64,000 nucleotides of DNA from Marinobacter sp. C7 (GCF_022343555.1 NZ_JAKQZH010000001.1:186001-250000), one strand, 5' to 3'. Positions 21,811 through 31,138 are shown, counted from the stretch's first letter. The notes: generated by a model from the letters alone, not told the origin. A program made the numbers and translations.

Positions 21811-22122
21811 TCAGAACCGGTGAGGTTCCAGCTCCATGTGAAGTATCTTTGACCCCAGCATGATCACGCGTCCGGTATAACGTTCCTCACCGGTGGAGGT
21901 GAAGTCGAACAGGAAACGCCGCCAGACTCTCAGCCTGCCTTGGTTGTCCCGTTTGAACCAGAGGCCACGAAGATAGACCGCGTCGTCGAGCAGTTCGACA
22001 TCCATGGTTTTGCAGTAACGGCGGGCCGCCTGAAGAACGAAATCCTTGATGGCTTTCGCTCGCCACCAATACCAGGCCGCAAAACCGGCCAGAAAAAGCC
22101 AGAACAGATTTCCCAGAGTCAC
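21811..22122 (-). CDS. DUF3301 family membrane protein
   Basis: A 103-aa protein with one N-terminal transmembrane helix (LFWLFLAGFAAWYWWRA) and a conserved cytoplasmic region: AARRYCKTMDVELLDDAVYLRGLWFKRD followed by RRFLFDFTSTGEERYTGRV. These match DUF3301, common in Pseudomonas and relatives; the role is unknown. It stands alone, upstream of the PstS/OmpA fusion gene on the same strand. Confidence 0.85.
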   Translation of the reverse strand: MTLGNLFWLFLAGFAAWYWWRAKAIKDFVLQAARRYCKTMDVELLDDAVYLRGLWFKRDNQGRLRVWRRFLFDFTSTGEERYTGRVIMLGSKILHMELEPHRF

Positions 22123-22342
22123 AGCCAGTTATATTCCCTGAAAGCAGGTCGGTGGGAGCCTCAGGGTACAGGATTGTGGTTCCGGTTGAAATCGGCCGGC
22201 CCGGTGACGGTCCTCATTAGGCTTTGGTCGTAAATACCGGGTGTTCTGCAAAATTTGGCTTGGATTGCGACACGGGAACGATATGCTTGAATCCCCATCC
22301 AGTGGGGTCTTTTCCCGGGTATAACAAAAAAGAGAGCCCGCT

Positions 22343-24046
22343 ATGCAAGCAGTAGAACAGCAGGACTTCAGGGCGCTGGTGGAGCACCATCCCCGCGCGA
22401 TCATGTTGTCCACCACCGAGCCACGCATTGCCTACGTCAATCGCAGCTTCCAGTCGGTCACCGGTTACCGGCAGGAGGATGTGATTGGCGAGCCGCCCTC
22501 CGTTCTCAGTTCCGGCCTGCATTCTCCCGAGTTCTATCGGGCTATGTGGGAGAGTATCCACAACAGCGGGCGCTGGGAGGGGCTGATCTGGAATCGACGC
22601 AAAAACGGTGAGACCTATCCGCAATGGTTGTCGATTTACCCCGTTGTTCAGGGCTCCCGGAAGTTTTATGCCGGGGTTTTCATGGACGTGGGGGATCCGG
22701 CCGCGGGGGACGAGCGACTGGCATCGCTGGCGTACTACGATCCGTTGACCGAACTGCCGAACCGTTCGCTGTTCCAGGAGTTCCTGCGTGCACGGGTCAG
22801 CCGGCGGCAGGCGGCTGCCGGATGTTTCGGGGTGTTGTTTATCGACCTGGATTTCTTCAAGTCGATCAACGATCTTCATGGCCATGACTGTGGTGATCGG
22901 GTTCTCCGGGAGGCCGCCCGCTGTGTCCAGAGTGCCCTCGGTCGCAATAATGTCCTGGCCCGCCTGTCCGGGGATGAGTTTGCCGCCATCGTCGAAGTTG
23001 AAAGCGACCTGGAGCTGGAAAATATTGGCGAGCGCCTGAATCAGGCCTTTCAGGATCCGGTCCGGGTGGACGGTCGGGAGTACTTCCTGTCGGCCTCCGT
23101 GGGCGGCGCCATGTTCCCTGACCACGGGCGAGCCAGTGCCGACCTGCTTCAGAATGCGGACCGGGCCATGTACACCGCCAAGGTTGCCGGCCGAGCCTGT
23201 TTTCGTCTTTACAGCGCGGTGGAGAGTGAACAGGGGCGGCGGGAACAACGGTTGTCAGAGGCCCTGATTGCCTCTCTCAAGACCGCGCCGGAGCAGTTCC
23301 GGGTGGTTTACCAGCCCCAGTTCGACCTGGCCACCGGTTGTATCGTCGGAGTGGAAGCGCTGTTCCGCTGGCAGCACCCGGAATTTGGCGAAATATCGCC
23401 GGCAGATTTCGTCCCCATCGCGGAACACCGGGGGCACATCCACGATCTGACCGAACACCTGCTTCGCTGTGTCCAGTCGGATCTTGATGGAGTGCCGGAG
23501 AGGCACTTACCTGAAGGGTTGCGACTGGCCATCAACATATCTGCCCGGCAAATTACCGATTCGCGCCTGGATCAGGTACTGGGCCCCTTCTTCGACCGTC
23601 TTGCAGCCCTGGGCTGGCGCCCGGAACTGGAAATTACGGAAACCCACCTGATGAGCCTCTCCTCCCGTTGTCTCCAGCGGCTGCGAAGATTTGGCGAGCA
23701 GGGCGTCGGGGTGGCCATCGACGATTTTGGAACCGGCTATTCCTCCCTGGCCTACCTGCACACCTTGCCGGTGCAGGTACTGAAGATTGATCGCCAGTTT
23801 ACCCGCCAGTTGGGAACCGATGCCCGGGACGCCCGGATTGTCTCGGCCATTCTCGGAATTGCCGAGGCCCTGGGGCTGGAGGTGGTGGCCGAGGGGATCG
23901 AGAGTCGGGAGCAACTGGAGAAATTACGCCAGTTGCGCTGCCACAGGGGGCAGGGCTATCTGCTCGGAAAGCCCCATGGCTGGGACCAGCTTGTTGACGT
24001 TCTGGTTGATGGACATCAATTCCGGTTGGATTATGCGGCTTCCTGA
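22343..24046 (+). CDS. PAS-GGDEF-EAL cyclic-di-GMP signalling protein
   Basis: A 567-aa soluble protein. A PAS domain with PAC-like tail covers about 1-125; a GGDEF domain spans about 126-290, with the active-site motif reading SGDEF at 209-213; an EAL domain runs from about 305 to the end. The EAL motif at 338-340 and the catalytic residues in LAINISARQI, LEITETHLM, IDDFGTGYSSLAYL and VVAEGIES are intact, so phosphodiesterase activity is likely. SGDEF can still be catalytic in some proteins. No transmembrane segment is seen, so the PAS domain should sense a cytoplasmic signal. Confidence 0.92.
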   Translation: MQAVEQQDFRALVEHHPRAIMLSTTEPRIAYVNRSFQSVTGYRQEDVIGEPPSVLSSGLHSPEFYRAMWESIHNSGRWEGLIWNRRKNGETYPQWLSIYPVVQGSRKFYAGVFMDVGDPAAGDERLASLAYYDPLTELPNRSLFQEFLRARVSRRQAAAGCFGVLFIDLDFFKSINDLHGHDCGDRVLREAARCVQSALGRNNVLARLSGDEFAAIVEVESDLELENIGERLNQAFQDPVRVDGREYFLSASVGGAMFPDHGRASADLLQNADRAMYTAKVAGRACFRLYSAVESEQGRREQRLSEALIASLKTAPEQFRVVYQPQFDLATGCIVGVEALFRWQHPEFGEISPADFVPIAEHRGHIHDLTEHLLRCVQSDLDGVPERHLPEGLRLAINISARQITDSRLDQVLGPFFDRLAALGWRPELEITETHLMSLSSRCLQRLRRFGEQGVGVAIDDFGTGYSSLAYLHTLPVQVLKIDRQFTRQLGTDARDARIVSAILGIAEALGLEVVAEGIESREQLEKLRQLRCHRGQGYLLGKPHGWDQLVDVLVDGHQFRLDYAAS

Positions 24047-24127
24047 GCCGGTGATTGCAAAATATGGCTAGGGATTCGGGACGTTTTCCAATAAAAAGGA
24101 CAAAGTCCCTTTGAATATTGTGGTTTT

Positions 24128-25078
24128 ATGTCCTGCGACTCCTTTGAACTGGATGGGTTCCTCCGGCTGAACCGTGCCGCCGTGACCGAGTTTCAGGCGG
24201 CGCTGCGATTGTTGGCAGCATCGCCGTCCCTCCAGTGCCTTCCAACAGACGCGAGTGATGCGGCCGCGGGCGCCCTCTATGTCGTACCCTCTGACCTTGG
24301 CAGCGTGGTTTGTCTGGCGGTTGAACGGGCGTTATCGATCCGGGGGTGGGACTCCCGGGTGCCCGTGTGGCTGCGTACTCTCGCGGGGCATGTGCGGGTT
24401 GAACAGTGTTGCGGGTCGCGAGAGGTGCGTGGCGGAGCATGTCGCACGGCGCCGGGTTCCCTGACCTTTCACCTGGCCGAGGGCGCCCGGCTGATCATGA
24501 TTATTCCCTCGGAACCCACGCCAATGCGTCCGGAACCTCCCCCCCGATCCGTCTCCGCCAGTAGGGTCGGCTGCCTGATTGATCAGTTCCTGTTGCAGGC
24601 GAGGTTTTTCCTGGACAGCCGACAAGCTGAGACGGGCGCCAGACAACTGATCTCACGCCTGCTCAACCTGGAGTCGACGGGACAGGTTCTCCCCGGGCAG
24701 GTGCGGCCCACGCTCGATCGCCGGGTAAAACGCGCCATCGAACTGATTTGCAGTCAGCAGGATTGGCAGTTTGATCTGTCGGAACTGGCAAGCCATGCGG
24801 GGGCCAGCGAACGAAACCTCTATTACCTGATGAAGCGGGAGACCGGCGTAACGCCTTATCGGTTCTACCAGCACTGCAGACTGGTCCGTGTTCGGCGCCG
24901 GCTGGTGGACTGCCAGTGTGAGGTGCCTCACATCTCCCACTATGCGGCGGACGAGGGCTTCAGTCATCTGGGACGCTTTGCGGCGCTGTACCGGGAGCAT
25001 TTCGGCGAGTTGCCGAGCGAGACTGTTCAGTGGCGGCGGATGCTCCTGGACAAGGCGACCGGCAAACGGGCCGGTTGA
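24128..25078 (+). CDS. AraC-family transcriptional regulator
   Basis: A 316-aa regulator. The C-terminal 100 residues hold the two AraC HTH motifs (DLSELASHAGASERNLYYLMKR and ISHYAADEGFSHLGRFAALYREHFG). The N-terminal 200 residues are a divergent sensor domain that I cannot assign to a ligand class. It lies between the c-di-GMP gene and the convergent RND pump, and shares a bidirectional terminator with the latter. The regulon cannot be deduced from position. Confidence 0.9.
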   Translation: MSCDSFELDGFLRLNRAAVTEFQAALRLLAASPSLQCLPTDASDAAAGALYVVPSDLGSVVCLAVERALSIRGWDSRVPVWLRTLAGHVRVEQCCGSREVRGGACRTAPGSLTFHLAEGARLIMIIPSEPTPMRPEPPPRSVSASRVGCLIDQFLLQARFFLDSRQAETGARQLISRLLNLESTGQVLPGQVRPTLDRRVKRAIELICSQQDWQFDLSELASHAGASERNLYYLMKRETGVTPYRFYQHCRLVRVRRRLVDCQCEVPHISHYAADEGFSHLGRFAALYREHFGELPSETVQWRRMLLDKATGKRAG

Positions 25079-25102
25079 GACGGAGGCTGGACCACCGACG
25101 CG

Positions 25103-25139
25103 AAAGAGCCCGGTGACCGTTTGGTGACCGGGCTCTTTT
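25103..25139. terminator. Bidirectional terminator, AraC gene / RND pump
   Basis: AAAGAGCCCGGT and ACCGGGCTCTTTT form a stem of at least 10 bp with A and T tracts on both sides. It sits between convergent genes and probably serves both. Confidence 0.85.
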
Positions 25140-25151
25140 CTGTTGCGGTTA

Positions 25152-28100
25152 TCAGTGACTTGTTACCGGCTTGTCGGGCTCGGCCTCGTCACCGTATTCA
25201 TCGGCTGCTGAACCGTGGTGATCGCGTGCCAGCAGGATATAGAAGGCCGGCAGCACGAAGATCGTGAACAGCGTGCCTATGCCAAGGCCGGCGCTGATGG
25301 TCAGGCCGATGGCGAAGCGGCTCTCGGCACCCGGGCCAATGGCAATCAGCAGTGGCACCATGGCGAAGATAAGGGCCAGAGACGTCATGATGATCGGCCT
25401 CAGTCGTATGGCTGCAGCTTCGATCACCGCCTGCACCTTGTCGAGGCCGCGTTCTTTCTGCAGTTGATTGGCAAATTCCACGATGAGGATGCCGTTCTTG
25501 GACACCACGCCGATCAGGGTGATCAGGCCCACCTGGGTGTAGATGTTCATGGACGCGAAGCCGAGGACGATGAACGCCATGGCACCTGCCACGGACATCG
25601 GCACCGACACCAGGATGATGAACGGGTCACGCCAACTCTCGAACTGTGCCGCGAGCACCAGATAGATCACCAGCAATGACAGGAAAAAGGTCACCATCAG
25701 CGCGCTGCCCTGGGTCGCCAGCTGACGACTCTGACCGGTGTAGTCGAAGCTGAAGCCCTGTGGGAATACCTCCTCTGCCGTCGCTTCCATGTAGTCCATG
25801 GCGGTGCCGGCCGCGACGCCGGGCATCACCACGCCCTGAAGGGTCAGGGAGTTCAGCTGGTTGAACTGGGTCCGGTTGGACGGTTCGACGTCGTGGCTGA
25901 AACTCACCACACTGGCCAGCGGGACCAGTTCGCCGGTGTCGGTCCGGATGTAGTAGTCGTTGAGGGCCTGCTCGTCGAGCCGGAATTGCTGGTCGACCTG
26001 GGGAATGACCTGATAGGAGCGGCCCTCCATGCTGAAGCGGTTGATGTAGCCGCCCCCCAGCATGCTCGACAGCGACTGGCCAATGTCCTGCATCGATAGG
26101 CCCAGATCGGCGACCCGGTCACGATCAACGTTGATGCGGGTGATCGGCCGGTCAAAGTTGATCGATTTCTGCAGGAACATGAAGTTGCCGCTGCCCATGG
26201 CCTTGCCCAGCAGCTCGTCGGCCACCTGGTCCAGCTGCTCGTAGCTGCTGCCGGTCGTGATCACGAACTGGAACGGCAGGCCCCCGCCAGAGCCCGGCAG
26301 GGAGGGGCGGGGGAAGACTGCTGTCTGCAACCCGGTCACGTTTTTCAGTTCGGCATCGAGCATCGGCTGGACTTCAAACTGGCTGACCTCCCGTTCGCTC
26401 CAGGGTTTCATCTTGAAACCACCGAAAACCGCGTTCGGGCCAGTGATACCGATGATCATGAAATCCTCGTTGTAACCGGGCACCCCGGACATCCGGTTCT
26501 GAATCTCGTCACCATGCTCTTGCAGGTAGTCCAGGGTGGCGGTCTGGGGGCCGAGGCCCTGATAGAAAAGAATGCCTTGATCTTCCGTCGGGGCCAGTTC
26601 GTTCTGGCTCATCATCACCATGAAGTAGATGGAACCCAGAACGACCACGGCAAAGAAAACCACCACCGACTTGGTCTGCATGAGTGACGCCAGGGTGGAC
26701 TTGTACACATTCGACAGGCCATTGAAGGTCTTTTCCACCAGCTCTTCGAATCGGCCGGGGTTGCCGTGCGGCTTCAGGACCTTGCCCGACAGCATGGGGG
26801 ACAGTGTCAGTGCCACAATGCCGGAGATCACCACGGTGCCGGCGAGGGTGAAGGCGAACTCGGTAAACAGCGAGCCGACCAGTCCACCCATGAAACCGAT
26901 CGGCGCGTAGACCGCCACCAGGGTGGTGGTCATGGCGATAATGGGCACGGCCATTTCACGGGCGCCGTTGATGGCGGCATCGAATCGGGACTCACCCTGT
27001 TCAATGTGCCGGTGCACGTTTTCCACCATGATGATGGCGTCGTCCACCACCAGACCGATGGCCAGCACCATGGACAGCAACGTCAGCAGGTTCAGGGAAA
27101 AGCCGAACATCAGCATGATGAAGGCACCGCCAATCAGCGACAGCGGTACGGCGACCGACGGCACCACCGACGCACGGATCGAGCCGAGGCACAGGAATAC
27201 CACCACCAAAACAATGACCAGTGCTTCCAGCAAGGTCTTGATGACCTCGTTGATGGAGTCCTCGATAAAGTCCGATGCGTCATAGGCAAGCCGGACTTCC
27301 AGACCGGAGGGCAGCTGGCTCTCGATATCCGGAAGCGCACCCTTGACCAGGCCCGCCACGGTCAGGGGGTTGGCGCCGGGCGCCAGTTCGATGGCGACGT
27401 AGGTGGCCGGCTGCCCCTTGTACAGCGCCAGCTCGTCGTAGGTCTCTGAACCCAGTTCCACGCGGGCGATGTCCTGGAGTCGGATCTGGGTACCGTCGTG
27501 GGTTTTCACCACCAAGTTGCGGAACTGGTCCGGATCCGCCACATCGGTATCGCTGGTCATGGCGATTTCAACGTACTGGCCCTTGGTGTTGCCCACCGCA
27601 GCCTGGTAGTTGTTGGCCCGGAGTTTGGCGACCACCTCCGGCGGCGTCATGTCGACCGCAGCCAGGCGTTCGGGGTCCAGCCAGACCCGAAGTGCGAACT
27701 TTCTGCCCAGCAGCTGAGCTTTTCCGACGCCGGCAAGCGCTTGCAACTTGGGCTGAACCACCCGGGTCAGGTAATCGGTAATCTGGGGTACCGCCAGTTC
27801 GGTGCTGTAGAAGGCGATGTACATCAGTGCGGTGGAGTCACCGGTGGTGGAGGTGATGACCGGATCCTGGGCCTCGGCGGGCAGGACGTTACGCTGACTG
27901 GCCACCTTGGCCTGGATCTCGGCCAGGGCGGCGTTGGCGTCGTAGTTCAGCTCCATCTTGGCTTCGATGGTGGACACGCCCTGTGAGCTGGTAGAGGTCA
28001 GGTAGTCGATGCCACTCGCCTCGGCAATAGCCTGCTGCAAAGGCGTGGTGATAAAACCCTTGATCAGATCGGAACTGGCGCCCGGGTAAGCGGTGGTAAC

Positions 28101-28238
28101 GGTTACCGTGGTGCTCTCGAGTTCCGGATACTGCCGGATTTCCATCTCCATGGCAGCTCGGGCACCGATCAGCAGGATCAGCAGACTGACCACCGTCGCC
28201 AGAACCGGACGGTGGATGAAAATGTCGGTGAATCGCAT
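25152..28238 (-). CDS. RND efflux pump inner-membrane permease (HAE1 family)
   Basis: A 1028-aa AcrB-like proton-driven transporter, with the usual two halves of six helices and large periplasmic loops. The TM4 proton-relay pair is in GLVVDDAIIMVENVHRH; the N-terminus FIHRPVLATVVSLLI is typical. Its start overlaps the stop of the adaptor gene (TAATG), so they are coupled. No outer-membrane channel gene follows, so it must share a TolC/OprM-type channel encoded elsewhere. Substrates cannot be inferred. Confidence 0.95.
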   Translation of the reverse strand: MRFTDIFIHRPVLATVVSLLILLIGARAAMEMEIRQYPELESTTVTVTTAYPGASSDLIKGFITTPLQQAIAEASGIDYLTSTSSQGVSTIEAKMELNYDANAALAEIQAKVASQRNVLPAEAQDPVITSTTGDSTALMYIAFYSTELAVPQITDYLTRVVQPKLQALAGVGKAQLLGRKFALRVWLDPERLAAVDMTPPEVVAKLRANNYQAAVGNTKGQYVEIAMTSDTDVADPDQFRNLVVKTHDGTQIRLQDIARVELGSETYDELALYKGQPATYVAIELAPGANPLTVAGLVKGALPDIESQLPSGLEVRLAYDASDFIEDSINEVIKTLLEALVIVLVVVFLCLGSIRASVVPSVAVPLSLIGGAFIMLMFGFSLNLLTLLSMVLAIGLVVDDAIIMVENVHRHIEQGESRFDAAINGAREMAVPIIAMTTTLVAVYAPIGFMGGLVGSLFTEFAFTLAGTVVISGIVALTLSPMLSGKVLKPHGNPGRFEELVEKTFNGLSNVYKSTLASLMQTKSVVVFFAVVVLGSIYFMVMMSQNELAPTEDQGILFYQGLGPQTATLDYLQEHGDEIQNRMSGVPGYNEDFMIIGITGPNAVFGGFKMKPWSEREVSQFEVQPMLDAELKNVTGLQTAVFPRPSLPGSGGGLPFQFVITTGSSYEQLDQVADELLGKAMGSGNFMFLQKSINFDRPITRINVDRDRVADLGLSMQDIGQSLSSMLGGGYINRFSMEGRSYQVIPQVDQQFRLDEQALNDYYIRTDTGELVPLASVVSFSHDVEPSNRTQFNQLNSLTLQGVVMPGVAAGTAMDYMEATAEEVFPQGFSFDYTGQSRQLATQGSALMVTFFLSLLVIYLVLAAQFESWRDPFIILVSVPMSVAGAMAFIVLGFASMNIYTQVGLITLIGVVSKNGILIVEFANQLQKERGLDKVQAVIEAAAIRLRPIIMTSLALIFAMVPLLIAIGPGAESRFAIGLTISAGLGIGTLFTIFVLPAFYILLARDHHGSAADEYGDEAEPDKPVTSH

Positions 28239-29341
28239 TATTCAGACGCCTCCTGCGTTTGCCCGGAGCCGTCCTGAACCTCGACTCGCTGGCCGGCCCG
28301 CAGTCTCAGCAGGGCCTTGGAAACCACGGTTTCCCCGGCGTCCAGACCGGACAGGATGGCCACCCGACCTTCCCGGGTCTGGCCAGTGGTTACCGTGCGC
28401 CGATTCACCACCAGCTCACCCGCGTCGTTTTCTTCGACCACGAAGACAAAATCACCGTAGGTGTTGTAGGAAATCGCGGTTCTGGGCACTGTCACCACTT
28501 CATCGTCCCTTGGCTGCAGGGTCATTACCGTGGCAAACATGCCCGGGCGCAGCAGCTGATCCTCGTTTTTCAGGGTGCCACGAACCCGAACGGTCCGGGT
28601 CTCCGGATTCACGGAGGTGTTGATGGCGCTGATCTCGCCCTCGAACCGGGCGTCGGGGACCGCTGCCACGCTGGCAACCACCGGGTAGCCCGGAGCAATG
28701 TCCGCCAGGTTCTTCTCGGACAGGGTGTAGTCAACGTAGATGGGGTTGAGCATGTTGATCTCGACAATCGGGGTGCCGGTGGCAATGTACTCACCCTGAT
28801 CGACCATCCGGATGCCGACGGTACCGTCGAACGGTGCCCGGATGATCTTCTTGTTGAGCTGTGCTTCTGCCTCGTTCACCCTTGCCCGGGCAGCATCGTA
28901 GTTGGCCTTGGCCTGGTCGTACTGGGACTGTGACACTGCGCGCTTGGGCAGGAGATCGGAGACCCGCTTGAATTCCTGTTCCGCCAGCTGGGCTTCCGCC
29001 CGACGCGTTCGCAGTGCCGCCTCGTCGATTTCCGCGTTCAGGCGGATCAGGATATCGCCCTGTTGGACGGTATCGCCGGATTCGAACTCGATGCTTTCAA
29101 TGACCCCGGGCACCTCGTTGGCGATCTCGATACCGTTAACAGCCTCGATGCTGCCGACGGCCTTGATCTGCGGTGTCCATTGTTCGACGCGGGCCTCGGT
29201 GGCGGATATCCTGGCCGGTGGTTGCGGCTGGGACATCTGCTCCTGCATTTGCCCGAACTGGTAGAACTTGTAGCCGAAGATGCCACCGAGGACGACGCCA
29301 AGAAAAATAATGACAATGATGAAGCGGGAAGCAGTGCGCAT
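28238..29341 (-). CDS. RND efflux periplasmic adaptor (membrane fusion protein)
   Basis: A 367-aa adaptor that links the RND permease to an outer-membrane channel. An N-terminal signal-anchor helix (IIVIIFLGVVLGGIFGY) is followed by a lipoyl half-motif, a coiled-coil hairpin (TRRAEAQLAEQEFKRVSD..), the second lipoyl half (APFDGTVGIRMVDQGEYI) and beta-barrel domains. The N-terminus lacks a lipobox Cys, so it is anchored by the helix. It is first of a two-gene operon. Confidence 0.94.
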   Translation of the reverse strand: MRTASRFIIVIIFLGVVLGGIFGYKFYQFGQMQEQMSQPQPPARISATEARVEQWTPQIKAVGSIEAVNGIEIANEVPGVIESIEFESGDTVQQGDILIRLNAEIDEAALRTRRAEAQLAEQEFKRVSDLLPKRAVSQSQYDQAKANYDAARARVNEAEAQLNKKIIRAPFDGTVGIRMVDQGEYIATGTPIVEINMLNPIYVDYTLSEKNLADIAPGYPVVASVAAVPDARFEGEISAINTSVNPETRTVRVRGTLKNEDQLLRPGMFATVMTLQPRDDEVVTVPRTAISYNTYGDFVFVVEENDAGELVVNRRTVTTGQTREGRVAILSGLDAGETVVSKALLRLRAGQRVEVQDGSGQTQEASE

Positions 29342-29371
29342 AGTTCAGACCCTGGAATCTGTGTCCATTGA

Positions 29372-29394
29372 GTGTTGATGCCTCTGATCAACAC
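29372..29394. promoter_or_regulatory. Operator-like inverted repeat upstream of the RND operon
   Basis: A perfect 8-bp inverted repeat, GTGTTGAT and ATCAACAC, separated by 7 nt, about 30 nt before the adaptor start codon. The geometry suits a dimeric repressor such as a TetR-type regulator, but no such gene is adjacent. Confidence 0.5.
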
Positions 29395-29613
29395 AGGTGA
29401 TATTGGAGGCAGTGGTTTTTTCCGTAAAACATAGCATCCTATAAAAAAACGGAAGGGCTTGTCACCGTTTTGACAGCCTTTAAGGCTGATTTCAGAGAAA
29501 GAGAGAAAAGCTGTGGGGCCGGAACGGGAACCGGTCCCCCGTTTGTCCGACACTGGTATTTTCCATATCGCAGGTGACACAATTACGACCGCATGCCAAA
29601 AGGGGATTAGCCG

Positions 29614-30117
29614 ATGCAGTGGATTCTCGGTCTGGCGCTGGCCGCGGCCGTTTTCATCATTCTGAAACGCTGGGGCGCGCTGACTCCGGAAAAAAAGAAA
29701 GACGCCGCCTGGAAAACCGTCCTGGTGGTCGGTGGCGCCCTTTTGCTGTTCATGGTACTGACCGGGAGGGTCCACGTCATTACCGCGGCCATTGCGGCAG
29801 TCATCCCTTTGCTGCGCAAGGTGCCGTCCCTGCTGAAGTATGCCCCGGCGCTGGCGCGGATGATGGGCAGGGAGATTCCCGACCCCCGGGAGTATTCCGG
29901 GCAGCAGTCGGCCCGGACTCCGCCCTCAGGCAGTGAGATGTCGGAGCGAGAGGCGTGTGAGGTTCTTGGAGTGGAGCCTGGCTGTCCGAAAGAGGATGTT
30001 ATCGCCGCCCACCGCCGGTTGATCCAGAAACTGCACCCGGACCGCGGCGGTAACGATTACCTCGCCGCCAAGATCAACGAAGCCAAGCAGGTGCTGCTGA
30101 AGAACGCCCGGGCCTGA
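29614..30117 (+). CDS. Membrane-anchored J-domain protein
   Basis: A 167-aa protein. Two or three hydrophobic segments lie in the first 85 residues (LGLALAAAVFIIL; TVLVVGGALLLFMVLTG; VITAAIAAVIPLL), followed by a short C-terminal J domain with EACEVLGVEPGCPKEDV and the tripeptide in KLHPDRGGNDYLAAKINEAK. The architecture resembles mitochondrial Pam18/Tim14, and similar bacterial proteins exist. It should recruit DnaK to the inner membrane. It ends one base before the stop of the convergent secretin-like gene. Confidence 0.85.
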   Translation: MQWILGLALAAAVFIILKRWGALTPEKKKDAAWKTVLVVGGALLLFMVLTGRVHVITAAIAAVIPLLRKVPSLLKYAPALARMMGREIPDPREYSGQQSARTPPSGSEMSEREACEVLGVEPGCPKEDVIAAHRRLIQKLHPDRGGNDYLAAKINEAKQVLLKNARA

Positions 30118-30118
30118 G

Positions 30119-30916
30119 TCAGGGAATGATCTCCACTTTGACCTCCACGCTGCGAATGCCCGAGCGGTTGCTCTCCATCTGGTAGGCGATGCCGCTGCCA
30201 CTATGCCTGCTGCTCCTGGCAATGCTGCCAAGGGAAACCCACTGCCCGGGCTCCACCCGTCGGATCGTCAGCAGCGCTTCGGTCTCATAGCCCTGGATCT
30301 GAGCCGGGTCCTCCTCGAAAGAGACGATGTTCAGTTCCACGGCCTGGCTGGAAATGACCTGTGGGCTGACCAGGAAGCCACTGCGGGTCTCCACCTGCTG
30401 CAGAATCGCCGCCGGGTTCCTGCCGCCACGAATGGCAAAGGGCAGGGTGCGTACCTGACCGGAACTGATGTGAGCGGTCTGGCCATCCTGGACCATCAGG
30501 GTCCGTTGCTGGTTGTTGCCGGTGCTGATGGTCTTGCGCTCCACGGTGACGCCGACGTTTCCGTCCCGCGCCGAAACGCCGCCACCTGAGCGATCCCCAC
30601 TGATCTCCTCCCGGGTCCTCACCGTGATCCGAAGTTGGGCGGGGGCCACGTCCAGTGATTCCACCAGGGTGCCGATTTCATCGAGCAGGCGGGGCTCGCC
30701 CCGCACCATCAGTTGTTGCCCGCGGGCAGTCACCGTGACCGGAGCGCCGGCATACAGATCCCGTATCTGGGTGGCCACATCTTCTGCCGGGCGGGCATGC
30801 AGCTGGTAACTGCGGGTCTCGGTCTGGGCGTGGGCGGCCAGGGTGGTCAGCCAGAAGGGCAGGATCATGACCACCAGGGCCAGCAAGCGGCAGGGGGCAA
30901 CGTGGAATGGGCGCAT
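30119..30916 (-). CDS. Exported secretin-like protein without an evident barrel or secretion cluster
   Basis: A 265-aa exported protein with a signal peptide ending at AHAQTE. An N-domain of the secretin/NolW type follows (YQLHARPAEDVATQIRDLYAGAPVTV..., GTLVESLDVAPAQLRI), then a region with TLMVQDGQTAHISSGQVRTLPF that resembles the start of a secretin core. It is too short for a gated barrel, and no type II/III or pilus genes are nearby. The frame stays open upstream to 31507 across the aroF leader, which is clearly not coding. Function unknown. Confidence 0.72.
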   Translation of the reverse strand: MRPFHVAPCRLLALVVMILPFWLTTLAAHAQTETRSYQLHARPAEDVATQIRDLYAGAPVTVTARGQQLMVRGEPRLLDEIGTLVESLDVAPAQLRITVRTREEISGDRSGGGVSARDGNVGVTVERKTISTGNNQQRTLMVQDGQTAHISSGQVRTLPFAIRGGRNPAAILQQVETRSGFLVSPQVISSQAVELNIVSFEEDPAQIQGYETEALLTIRRVEPGQWVSLGSIARSSRHSGSGIAYQMESNRSGIRSVEVKVEIIP

Positions 30917-30963
30917 TGGCACTCCGCAAATGGACGACAAACGGAAAAACTTCGGCCTCCGGG

Positions 30964-30993
30964 TTGCCAAGGCGGAAACCGGAGGTATATATT
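30964..30993 (+). promoter_or_regulatory. Predicted sigma70 promoter of the DAHP synthase gene
   Basis: TTGCCA at 30964-30969 and TATATA at 30986-30991 (16-nt spacer) or TATATT at 30988-30993 (18-nt spacer). Transcription would begin near 31000, leaving about 270 nt of leader before the gene, which contains the peptide and terminator listed below. Confidence 0.5.
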
Positions 30994-31060
30994 GAAAAGC
31001 ATGAAGACCACAAACGCGACCTGTCAATTGAATGTTCTGCAAGCTTTCGGGAAGAAACCG

Positions 31061-31138
31061 ATGGCTGCGGTCGCTGCTGTGTTCTTTTGGTGGTTTGGTT
31101 ATGGCTTTTATTTTAGCCAGAACCCGGGCCGCCCATAG
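31061..31138 (+). CDS. Aromatic leader peptide of the DAHP synthase attenuator
   Basis: A 25-codon ORF with GGGAAG six bases before its ATG. Residues 8-18 read Phe-Phe-Trp-Trp-Phe-Gly-Tyr-Gly-Phe-Tyr-Phe: nine aromatic residues in eleven codons, using all three aromatic amino acids, then SQNPGRP and stop. An in-frame ATG at 31001 would extend it to 45 codons but lies at the likely transcription start. It is followed by a 7-bp hairpin (31166-31192) and an intrinsic terminator, then the DAHP synthase gene. This is the textbook layout of ribosome-mediated attenuation; experimental proof is lacking. Confidence 0.78.
   Translation: MAAVAAVFFWWFGYGFYFSQNPGRP

Noticed and set aside
22123..22342. 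Possible c-di-GMP riboswitch before the GGDEF-EAL gene
   Set aside because: I looked for GEMM-like conserved blocks and found none; only a loose CCCTGA/TCAGGG pairing near the DUF3301 gene is visible.
24128..29341. AraC regulator as the local controller of the RND pump
   Set aside because: The genes are convergent and share only a terminator; no evidence links the regulator to the pump promoter 4 kb away.
31001..31060. ATG at 31001 as the start of the aromatic leader peptide
   Set aside because: It would fall at the predicted transcription start with no usable Shine-Dalgarno in the mRNA; ATG 31061 with GGGAAG upstream fits better, though this is not certain.
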